Position numbers and translations under genes: made by a program. Shown piece after piece: positions 7,488-13,168 of a stretch of DNA of 13,168 bases. How positions within the stretch are numbered: the first letter of the stretch is position 1; the number at the start of each line of letters is the position of its first letter. The stretch covers positions 1 through 13,168 of the forward strand of contig CAMOXB010000090.1 of the NCBI GenBank assembly GCA_946628805.1, in the 5' to 3' direction. The notes under the pieces were generated by a model. It was given only the letters and a program-made list of their open reading frames with translations. It was not told the origin of the DNA and ran no database searches. The DNA comes from an uncultured Pseudomonadota bacterium (lineage in GTDB: Bacteria > Pseudomonadota > Alphaproteobacteria > Rs-D84).

Positions 7488-8822
7488 ATGGCACAAAACA
7501 ATATCAAAAATTCAATCGTTTTATGCACAATGATTTGTTCCATATTTGTTGCAGGTTGCGCAAACCGGCAACAAAATATGCCACTTTATGATACGGTGAC
7601 CGTTGTTGAAAATACGGTTATTGATGAAAATTCTGTGCCTATTTTCCCAAAAAAGGCGGCGTTAACAACTGATACTGCACAAAGATTTGCATTGGATTTG
7701 CCAAAAAGATGCACGGTTGATTGGAATAACCAAAGTGTTGTTACAGTCGTTCCCGAAGAAAAAATAGAAATTGTTCGCCTTAATACTGGTGATGCGTTGC
7801 CGGATTTGAAAGTTTCGGATTATGAATTCAAAAAGATGTATTTGAAAGATGCGCTGGAAAAATTATTAGATGATACGGATATTTCTGTTGTTGAAGATCA
7901 GGCGACATTTGAAAAAATATCTGGCACAATTTCAACCAGTTCTTTGACAGATGCGGTTGAATTAATGGCAAAATTGGGACGTGTTTATTATTCGTATGAT
8001 GCTGAATTTGGTGAAATTCATTTAACGGCAAATGGTAAATGGATGATAAAAATGCCAAAAGACGAAACAATGATTATGGCGATATTGGACGCAATGCGTG
8101 GTGCAGATGTTCGTAATTTATTGGTTAACTGGCAAGATAAAACCGTTGTGTTCGAAGGTAATTATCAAACCGAACGTGAAGTGTCAAAAATAATTTCAGA
8201 TGTTTCATCGAAAAAATATGTCTTGGCATGGGATATTGATGTTTATCGTGTTTATCCAAAATCAGACAGCGCGATTGTTTGGATGAATATGTTGCCGGCA
8301 TTTGGTGAAAATAATATTCGTATGTCAATCCCTGGTGTTGTTGGACGTACATTGGTGGTCAGTCCGGAAATAAACACAAAAACATTGCAAGAATTTATTT
8401 CACAACAGGCAAATATGGTCTTGGTTTCCCAGGGAACATTTGCAATACCAAATGGTTGGCAATCACGATTTGATATTGGTCAATGTGGCAAAGAAGACAG
8501 ACTGGAAACTGATTTGATTATTGGTGCAACTGGGAAATATGGTGATTACGGCGGATATAAAAAGATTGATGCAAAAATCGTTTTATCAACAACAAATGGT
8601 GAATTAACTTCGTTCAAAGTTCCATCAAATGTTGGCGATAATTATGTGATTGTTGGTATTCCAACACATTCGTTTGTGACAACGCCTGAAACATTAATAT
8701 CACCATTTGCAGAATTGGTTGTATTTATGTCGCCGCGTTTAATTTCAATTGTTGATGCCGGAACAGTCAAAGGAAATACGCCATTGTCCGGTGATGAATT
8801 GCGTGAATTCTTGAACCAATAG
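7488..8822 (+). CDS. Secretin-like lipoprotein (PilN/BfpB-type, divergent)
   Basis: The 444-residue product starts with a lipoprotein signal ending in VAGC (lipid Cys at residue 24). Residues about 105-180 look like a secretin N0/STN domain (a LKDALEKLLDDTDISVV pattern, then LTDAVELMAKLGRVYYSYD). Residues about 215-310 fit a further N-domain and the start of the core. Residues about 312-422 follow the secretin order: a short loop (VSQGTFAIPNGWQSRFDIG), a long beta stretch, and the ending AELVVFMSPRLISI, like the ELVIFxTPR end of secretins. Secretins are outer-membrane channels of type II/III secretion and type IV pili; PilN and BfpB are lipoproteins. The canonical VPLLGDIPxLGxLF signature is missing and the protein is short, so channel function is uncertain. 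It has a good ribosome site (AAGGAAAG) and lies 9 bases from the Lol permease gene. Confidence 0.6.
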   Translation: MAQNNIKNSIVLCTMICSIFVAGCANRQQNMPLYDTVTVVENTVIDENSVPIFPKKAALTTDTAQRFALDLPKRCTVDWNNQSVVTVVPEEKIEIVRLNTGDALPDLKVSDYEFKKMYLKDALEKLLDDTDISVVEDQATFEKISGTISTSSLTDAVELMAKLGRVYYSYDAEFGEIHLTANGKWMIKMPKDETMIMAILDAMRGADVRNLLVNWQDKTVVFEGNYQTEREVSKIISDVSSKKYVLAWDIDVYRVYPKSDSAIVWMNMLPAFGENNIRMSIPGVVGRTLVVSPEINTKTLQEFISQQANMVLVSQGTFAIPNGWQSRFDIGQCGKEDRLETDLIIGATGKYGDYGGYKKIDAKIVLSTTNGELTSFKVPSNVGDNYVIVGIPTHSFVTTPETLISPFAELVVFMSPRLISIVDAGTVKGNTPLSGDELREFLNQ

Positions 8823-8831
8823 GGGTAAAAA

Positions 8832-10088
8832 ATGCTATTTTCGAAATTGGAAAAAAAGATAGCCTTTCGATATTTACGTGCGAAAAAGCGCGGGTTTGGT
8901 TCTGTTGTTTCATGGGTGTCGTTGATAGGTATCACACTGGGGGTTGCAACATTGATTGTTGTTATGTCTGTTATGGGTGGATTTCATGATACATTACTTT
9001 CACGTATTATTGGTATGAACGGACATGTTGTTGTTTATCATCAAAATGGAACAATATCTGACTATGATTTCTTGATTGATAAAATGCGTCAAAATAAAGT
9101 TGTTGCAAAATACACTACGTCAATTGTTCCAATTGCCGAAGGTCAAATTATGGCATCTGCCAAAGGAAATAATTCGGGCGCAATGGTGCGCGGTATTCGT
9201 ATGCCTGATTTAATTTCAAAAACACAAAATGGTGCACGTATTTATGGTAAAAGCCTTGATGCGGTTAATGATGGGGAATTAATAATTGGTGCGTCACTTT
9301 CACGTGCATTGCATGTGACGGCTGGGGATAAAGTATCGTTGATTTCGGCAAATGGCGGAACGGCAACACCGTTTGGAACAATGCCACGTATAATGGCGTA
9401 TCCGGTTGTTTCATCGTTCTTTATGGGAATGTATGAATATGATAATGGGTATATATTTATGCCACTGGCTACTGCACAGAAATATTTGAATATTGAAAAT
9501 TCTGTGACACATATTGATTTGTTTTTAAGCGATGCCGAACAAAGTGAAGATGTTGTAAAGGCACTGGATACATTATTGCCAGATGGATTTATTATTCGTG
9601 ATTGGCGTGATTTGAATCGCGGATTTGTCGGCGCGCTTCAGGTTGAATCCAGTGTAATGTTTTTAATATTATTATTAATTGTTATTGTCGCAGCGTTTAA
9701 TATAATTTCATCGCTTGTTATGTTGGTCAAAGACAAGAATAAAGACATTGCCGTATTGCGTACATTTGGTGTATCGCGCAAATCGATGATGAAGATATTT
9801 ATTCTGGCAGGAACATATATTGGTGTAATTGGTGCAACATTTGGAACATTAATTGGTGTGTTAATGGCAATATATATTGAACCAATACGTAAATTCTTTC
9901 AATTTATTACCGGTCGTGATTTGTTCCCGGCGCAATTATATTCACTTTCTGAATTGCCGTCGAAATTAGTCCCATCAACAGTTATTGGAATTGCAGTAAT
10001 TGCAATTGCGTTGGCATTTTTGGCAACATTATATCCGGCATGGCGCGCGGCAAACACTGATCCGGTTGAAACACTGCGTAACGAATAG
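8832..10088 (+). CDS. lolC: Lipoprotein-releasing ABC transporter permease (LolC/LolE family)
   Basis: LolC/E proteins are inner-membrane permeases that, with the ATPase LolD, extract outer-membrane lipoproteins and pass them to LolA. The 418 residues show the family plan: an N-terminal EKKIAFRYLRAKK segment, TM1 (about 24-48, SLIGITLGVATLIVVMSVM), a long periplasmic domain (about 50-270), then three helices in the FtsX-like C-terminal region (about 275-300, 320-345 and 380-405). The end LATLYPAWRAANTDPVETLRNE is typical. Between TM2 and TM3, KDKNKDIAVLRTFGVSRKSM is the coupling segment that contacts LolD. Only one permease gene is present here, so it may act as a homodimer, as proposed for LolF-type systems in some bacteria, or a partner may be elsewhere. 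AGGGG gives the ribosome site, and lolD starts 10 bases after the stop. Confidence 0.93.
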   Translation: MLFSKLEKKIAFRYLRAKKRGFGSVVSWVSLIGITLGVATLIVVMSVMGGFHDTLLSRIIGMNGHVVVYHQNGTISDYDFLIDKMRQNKVVAKYTTSIVPIAEGQIMASAKGNNSGAMVRGIRMPDLISKTQNGARIYGKSLDAVNDGELIIGASLSRALHVTAGDKVSLISANGGTATPFGTMPRIMAYPVVSSFFMGMYEYDNGYIFMPLATAQKYLNIENSVTHIDLFLSDAEQSEDVVKALDTLLPDGFIIRDWRDLNRGFVGALQVESSVMFLILLLIVIVAAFNIISSLVMLVKDKNKDIAVLRTFGVSRKSMMKIFILAGTYIGVIGATFGTLIGVLMAIYIEPIRKFFQFITGRDLFPAQLYSLSELPSKLVPSTVIGIAVIAIALAFLATLYPAWRAANTDPVETLRNE

Positions 10089-10098
10089 GTGACACACA

Positions 10099-10809
10099 AT
10101 GGCAAGTATATTAAATTCTTTATCAAAGATATCAAAGAAAGACATTGTTATGTCGGTTCGTGATATCAAGAAAACTTTTATCGAAGGTGGCCAGCCATTA
10201 CATATCTTGCGTGGTGGTGGATTTGATTTATATCGTGGTGAAATTATCGCATTGGTTGGACAAAGTGGTTCGGGTAAATCAACACTTTTGCAATGTGTCG
10301 GATTGTTGGATAAACCAACCAGTGGTGATATATTTATAAACGGTCATCCGTTGGACAAGATTAATGAAGAAACACGTACACTTTTGCGTCGCCAGAAAAT
10401 CGGATTTGTTTATCAAAAGCATAATTTGTTGTCTGATTTTACAGCGTTGGAAAATGTAGTATTACCAATGATGGCAAATGGTATGGACGAAAGTCTTGCA
10501 AACGCGCGTGCAATGAAATTGTTAAAAATGGCAAATGTCGCACATCGTGCAAATCATTTCCCGTCGGAAATGTCAGGTGGCGAACAACAACGTGTCGCAA
10601 TTGCACGTGCAATTGCTAATAATCCAGAAATATTATTGGCGGACGAACCGACTGGATCTTTGGACCCAAATCATGCAAATGTAGTATTTGATTTGTTGTT
10701 GGATTTGGTAAAGAAATCCAAGATGTCTATGTTATTTGTGACACATGATATGAATCTGGCAAAACGCGCAGACCGAATTATCACCATCAAAGATGGTATT
10801 GTGAAATAA
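10099..10809 (+). CDS. lolD: Lipoprotein-releasing ABC transporter ATPase LolD
   Basis: LolD is the cytoplasmic ATPase that powers lipoprotein release by LolC/E. The 236-residue product has all ABC motifs: Walker A GQSGSGKS (54-61), Q-loop Gln (Q106 in FVYQKHNLL), signature MSGGEQQR (158-165), Walker B ILLADE (178-183) with the D-loop SLD (187-189), and the H-loop His (H216 in VTHD). The [13 protein letters not shown] stretch is characteristic of the LolD/MacB-type subfamily. The start at 10099 has an AGGTG ribosome site about 7 bases upstream, overlapping the permease stop. A second Met at residue 18 is possible but has no ribosome site. The close downstream position to lolC supports a functional pair. 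Confidence 0.95.
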   Translation: MASILNSLSKISKKDIVMSVRDIKKTFIEGGQPLHILRGGGFDLYRGEIIALVGQSGSGKSTLLQCVGLLDKPTSGDIFINGHPLDKINEETRTLLRRQKIGFVYQKHNLLSDFTALENVVLPMMANGMDESLANARAMKLLKMANVAHRANHFPSEMSGGEQQRVAIARAIANNPEILLADEPTGSLDPNHANVVFDLLLDLVKKSKMSMLFVTHDMNLAKRADRIITIKDGIVK

Positions 10810-10833
10810 TAAAAAAACCAAGGAGAGAGAAAA

Positions 10834-11367
10834 ATGAAAAAGCAAAATAATGAATACAAAAAATATCGTGTATATGGCGCAATTGGTATGATTGCACTGT
10901 TTTTAATGGGTACACTTGTTGGGTTTATAATCAGTGGATTTGCAACACCAAATCATCATATAAAACAACAAATTCAGATTGCAACACCACAAATTGAACA
11001 ACAAATGTTAGATGAAAGAACATGTGAAAAAATTGAAATGTTATTAACAAAGCGTTTGTATTCTGATGGTAATGTTGATTCCGAATCACACATTGACAAT
11101 GCAAAAATTTATGCGAATTTATCAGAACGCGGATGTCCAGAAAATTCTGTTAAATACAAAGCCTTGGCAAAACAAGAACTGGAAATTGCACGTGCATTGA
11201 ACGACGATAATTTGGACGACGAAGAAGAATCTGTTGAAATCGTTGAAACTTATAAACGTCTTCAAATGCAAGCAGAAGCAGAACGTATGATTGAAAAGGC
11301 GAAAAAATTGACTAACCCTGCGATTGATTTTATAATAGAATTGGAAAAAATAATCGAAGAAGACTAA
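10834..11367 (+). CDS. Membrane-anchored protein of unknown function
   Basis: The 177-residue product has a basic N-terminus, one membrane segment (residues about 13-36, YGAIGMIALFLMGTLVGFIISGF) and a soluble part of about 140 residues with an expected N-in, C-out topology. The soluble part is helical and charged. It has two cysteines (C64 in ERTCEKIE and C101 in ERGCPEN) that could form a periplasmic disulfide, and an acidic run (DDDEEES-like, about 124-133) before a heptad-like helix (YKRLQMQAEAERMIEKAKKL) that may coil. I cannot name the family. A strong AAGGAGAG ribosome site supports the start. It lies 24 bases after lolD and is followed closely by the Cys-rich gene, so it is probably in the same transcript. 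Confidence 0.8.
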   Translation: MKKQNNEYKKYRVYGAIGMIALFLMGTLVGFIISGFATPNHHIKQQIQIATPQIEQQMLDERTCEKIEMLLTKRLYSDGNVDSESHIDNAKIYANLSERGCPENSVKYKALAKQELEIARALNDDNLDDEEESVEIVETYKRLQMQAEAERMIEKAKKLTNPAIDFIIELEKIIEED

Positions 11368-11377
11368 GGTGTATATA

Positions 11378-11650
11378 ATGAAAAATAAAGTTATAAAAAA
11401 ATCATCAAAACAAAATACAAAATGTCATAAATGGGTTTGGATTTTATGTGCATTTGTCTTGGGCGGTTTAGTTGGTTATACAACACATTATTTAATTGAA
11501 AACTGGAATGGTTTCTTTGTCACGTGTAATGATGGCGCACGTCCAGATAAAAATGGTTGCTGTGCAGGTGAAGTTTACACTGATGCAGGCGATGGTTGGA
11601 TGGTTTGCTGTCCAGACGGCGGTGATAACTGTTTCCCACCATTAAAATAA
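11378..11650 (+). CDS. Small Cys-rich membrane-anchored protein
   Basis: The product has 90 residues. A strongly basic N-terminus (KNKVIKKSSKQ) is followed by a membrane segment (about 19-39) and a short periplasmic part with six cysteines in about 36 residues: C50, C61-C62, C77-C78 and C85, in the pattern TCNDG...NGCCAGEVYTDAGDG..VCCPDGGDNCFPP. This spacing suggests a compact disulfide-bonded or metal-binding module. I recognise no named family. I chose ATG 11378 rather than in-frame GTG 11369 because AAGG (11366-11369) stands at the right distance from the ATG and overlaps the GTG. The gene follows the previous stop by 10 bases and shares its membrane-anchor layout, so the two products may act together. 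That is inference. Confidence 0.8.
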   Translation: MKNKVIKKSSKQNTKCHKWVWILCAFVLGGLVGYTTHYLIENWNGFFVTCNDGARPDKNGCCAGEVYTDAGDGWMVCCPDGGDNCFPPLK

Positions 11651-11705
11651 AAACAATAAAAAAATTTTATATAAAGATTATATATAATAAACAAAGGTGT
11701 TTTTT

Positions 11706-11759
11706 ATGAATAAATCTCAGATAGAAAAACAATGGGAACAATTCATAAAAGGAAGATAA
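11706..11759 (+). CDS. Possible 17-codon ORF ahead of the HAD gene
   Basis: ATG 11706 opens a 17-codon frame (MNKSQIEKQWEQFIKGR) ending at TAA 11759, five bases before the HAD start. AAAGGTG (11693-11699) is a good ribosome site, and TATAAT at 11683-11688 could be a -10, though no -35 is visible. The HAD ribosome site (GGAAG, 11751-11755) lies inside the last codons, so translation of the small ORF could couple to or modulate HAD expression. No run of regulatory codons suggests attenuation. It may be a chance frame or the remnant of a longer gene. Confidence 0.35.
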   Translation: MNKSQIEKQWEQFIKGR

Positions 11760-11764
11760 AATAT

Positions 11765-12445
11765 ATGAAAAAATTATTAATCTGGGATTTTGATGGTGTT
11801 ATCGCAGATAGTGAAAAACTGTGGGTTCGTGCATGGGATGAAATTTTAACAAGTGAAAGAAATATAAAACTAACCGATAAGGAAAAGACTGATTTGTTGG
11901 TTGGGGTATCAGATAAAACGCGTCGTGAAAGACTGGAAAAAAATATATCTGGTTTGGTCTTAGATGATAATTTTATAAACAAGATAAATGAAAGGGAAAT
12001 TTATCTTGGGACTAATTGTATGGTTGCAATAAATGGTGTTGAAAATGTTATGGCCAATAATAATTTTGAACATTGTATTGCAACAGGGGCAACTGCCACA
12101 CAACACAAATGGAAAATGACAGGTTTTCAGTGGATAAAAAAATATATGTCTGATAAAGATTTTTTTACTGTTGATATGGTTGAACATGGAAAACCAGAAC
12201 CTGATTTGTTTTTGTTGGCGGCTAAAACAAAAAATTATGAACCCAAAGATTGTATAGTTATTGGCGACAGTGTTAATGATTTTGTTGCTGCAAAATCAGC
12301 TGGTATGGATTGTATAGCATTTACAGGTGCCACAGGAAACAATACAAAAGAATATTCTGATAAATGCAAATCATTTGGTGTATTTGCGGTTTGCAATAAT
12401 ATGAATGATGTAAACAAAAGTCTGAATAATTGGTTAGAAAAATAA
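11765..12445 (+). CDS. HAD-superfamily phosphatase, beta-phosphoglucomutase/Gph-like
   Basis: The 226-residue product is a haloacid-dehalogenase hydrolase with a helical C1 cap. Motif I is WDFDGVIADSE, with nucleophile D8 and acid/base D10; motif II is T107 (IATGA); motif III is K143 (HGKPEPD); motif IV is IGDSVND with D168 and D172, which bind Mg2+. The layout and GKPEPD resemble phosphoglycolate phosphatase, beta-phosphoglucomutase and small sugar-phosphate phosphatases. The substrate cannot be read from sequence. ATG 11765 is chosen because MKKLLIWDFDGV is the normal family start and GGAAG lies 9 bases upstream. An in-frame ATG at 11732 overlaps the 17-codon ORF. The terminator structure starts at the stop codon. 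Confidence 0.88.
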   Translation: MKKLLIWDFDGVIADSEKLWVRAWDEILTSERNIKLTDKEKTDLLVGVSDKTRRERLEKNISGLVLDDNFINKINEREIYLGTNCMVAINGVENVMANNNFEHCIATGATATQHKWKMTGFQWIKKYMSDKDFFTVDMVEHGKPEPDLFLLAAKTKNYEPKDCIVIGDSVNDFVAAKSAGMDCIAFTGATGNNTKEYSDKCKSFGVFAVCNNMNDVNKSLNNWLEK

Positions 12446-12509
12446 AAAAATACCGGTAAATTTATCTCGCTGTAGTGCAAAGCATGCAAGCGGATGCCGG
12501 TGTTTTTTT
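12444..12509. terminator. Intrinsic terminator with a folded loop, possibly bidirectional
   Basis: A7 plus TACCGG (12444-12456) pairs with CCGGTG plus T7 (12497-12509): about 13 pairs including one G-U, with an A-tract on one side and a U-tract on the other, so it could stop transcription in both directions. The 40-base loop can fold again: CGCT (12468-12471) with AGCG (12489-12492), a 3-base mismatch, then GTGC (12475-12478) with GCAT (12482-12485) around AAA. It sits immediately after the HAD gene and ahead of the hydrolase gene. Confidence 0.65.
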
Positions 12510-12510
12510 A

Positions 12511-12541
12511 TTGAAAAAAATCGAAATAAAAATAATATATT
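12511..12541 (+). promoter_or_regulatory. Putative promoter of the alpha/beta hydrolase gene
   Basis: TTGAAA (12511-12516) lies just past the terminator. Two overlapping -10 candidates follow: TAATAT (12533-12538, spacer 16) and TATATT (12536-12541, spacer 19). The start would be near 12545-12548, with a short leader carrying AAGGAG. The stretch is very AT-rich, so chance matches are likely. Confidence 0.4.
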
Positions 12542-12566
12542 ATTTATAACAAAAAAGGAGTTAAAA

Positions 12567-13168
12567 ATGAAATGGGCGTTATTGGCATCTGTTATTATTG
12601 TCATTTGTGGAATTATTGGTTTTGTATGTTGTGGTAATCGATGGGATAATGTTTTTCCGAAAAATCCAAATGTTATTACCCAGAAAGTTCATTTCCATAA
12701 CAGATATGGAATTGAATTAGTTGGCGATTTATATATGCCAAAAAATAAAACATCGGAAAAATTGCCGGCAATTGCGGTGTCTGGGCCTTTTGGTGCGGTC
12801 AAAGAACAATCATCCGGACTTTATGCCCAAGAAATGGCATCGCGTGGATTTATAACACTGGCGTTTGATCCGTCTTTTACTGGCGAAAGCGGTGGCAAAG
12901 TTCGCTATGTCGCATCACCAGATATTAACACCGAAGATTTTTCTGCGGCGGTTGATTATTTAAGTAATCGTGATGATGTTGATGCAAATAAAATTGGTAT
13001 CATCGGTATTTGTGGTTGGGGTGGTATGGCAATAAATGCAGCCGCCATGGATACACGAATTCGTGCAACAGTTGCATCGAATATGTATGATATGACTCGT
13101 GTTACAGCAAACGGATACTTTGATGCAGATGATAATCCAGATGCACGCTTTGCAGCAAAAGAATCAAT
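12567..13168 (+). CDS. Alpha/beta hydrolase with Cys nucleophile elbow, N-terminal 200 codons (runs off right edge)
   Basis: The frame is open from ATG 12567 to the right edge (200 codons). AAGGAG (12555-12560) is a strong ribosome site at 6 bases. Residues about 3-22 form a hydrophobic signal or anchor (ALLASVIIVICGIIGFVCCG), followed by a periplasmic-facing domain. The domain begins like dienelactone-hydrolase/YcjY-type enzymes: a VHFHNRYGIELVGDLYMP strand pair, GPFGAVKEQ near the oxyanion region, AFDPSFTGESGG, and DFSAAVDYLSNRDDVDANKIGIIGICGWGGMAINAAA. The nucleophile elbow has Cys (C149) where most hydrolases have Ser. Cys is known at this place in dienelactone hydrolases and in some YcjY-like proteins. 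The catalytic Asp and His would lie beyond the edge. Substrate unknown. The cysteines before residue 23 do not make a good lipobox, so an anchor or signal peptide is more likely. Confidence 0.82.
   Translation, partial: MKWALLASVIIVICGIIGFVCCGNRWDNVFPKNPNVITQKVHFHNRYGIELVGDLYMPKNKTSEKLPAIAVSGPFGAVKEQSSGLYAQEMASRGFITLAFDPSFTGESGGKVRYVASPDINTEDFSAAVDYLSNRDDVDANKIGIIGICGWGGMAINAAAMDTRIRATVASNMYDMTRVTANGYFDADDNPDARFAAKES

Noticed and set aside
7488..8822. A full type IV pilus or type II secretion locus
   Set aside because: Only one secretin-like gene is present. No ATPase, pilin, prepilin peptidase or platform protein is found nearby.
11369..11377. GTG start for the Cys-rich protein
   Set aside because: The GTG overlaps the AAGG that serves as ribosome site for ATG 11378. 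The ATG has the proper spacing.
12446..12566. tRNA, riboswitch or CRISPR repeat in the gap before the hydrolase gene
   Set aside because: The structure is only about 50 bases, lacks tRNA-conserved elements, matches no riboswitch consensus I know and is not repeated. A terminator is the simplest reading.

Overview
The window is AT-rich bacterial DNA with short gaps between genes, most likely from an alphaproteobacterium of the reduced, AT-rich, probably host- or gut-associated kind. This placement is an inference. It rests on the form of FtsQ, a single LolC/E-type permease next to LolD, an AsmA-like protein, lipoproteins with Lol-type sorting, and third codon positions dominated by A and T. 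Nothing in the window names a species. There is no rRNA, tRNA, insertion sequence or CRISPR array.

Layout. Positions 1-1703 (minus) hold the N-terminal 567 codons of an AsmA-family protein, divergent from uvrB (1768-3765, plus). tsaE follows uvrB after one base. A minus-strand cell-division block converges on tsaE: a small lipoprotein (7051-6671), ftsQ (6621-5932), and a 594-codon gene (5935-4151) overlapping ftsQ by four bases. Back-to-back promoters at 7059-7100 then start a plus-strand cluster: a 107-aa unknown protein, a secretin-like lipoprotein, a lolC/E-type permease, lolD, a membrane-anchored unknown protein and a small Cys-rich membrane protein (7128-11650). Next come a possible 17-codon ORF, a HAD phosphatase (11765-12445), an intrinsic terminator with a folded loop (12444-12509), and the first 200 codons of an alpha/beta hydrolase with a Cys nucleophile elbow (12567 to the right edge).

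Main discovery candidate. The gene at 4151-5935 encodes FtsA (residues 1 to about 380) fused in frame to a complete-looking ribulose-5-phosphate 3-epimerase domain (Rpe, residues about 382-594). FtsA anchors the FtsZ ring to the membrane; Rpe is a soluble pentose-phosphate enzyme. The amphipathic membrane-binding helix that normally ends FtsA lies at the junction, so it would tether the epimerase to the membrane. The junction also holds an in-register A AAA AAG heptamer, the type used for -1 frameshifting in dnaX. A -1 shift there reaches a stop after 13 codons and would give an Rpe-free FtsA of 392 residues, so one gene could in principle make both forms. The fusion and the heptamer are read directly from the sequence; frameshifting and any regulatory meaning are hypotheses.

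How the genes may work together. UvrB (DNA repair) and TsaE (tRNA t6A synthesis) form a housekeeping pair. FtsQ and FtsA-Rpe belong to the divisome, but ftsZ does not follow ftsA here. LolC/E and LolD release lipoproteins from the inner membrane, and the gene just upstream encodes a lipoprotein that would be a natural client.
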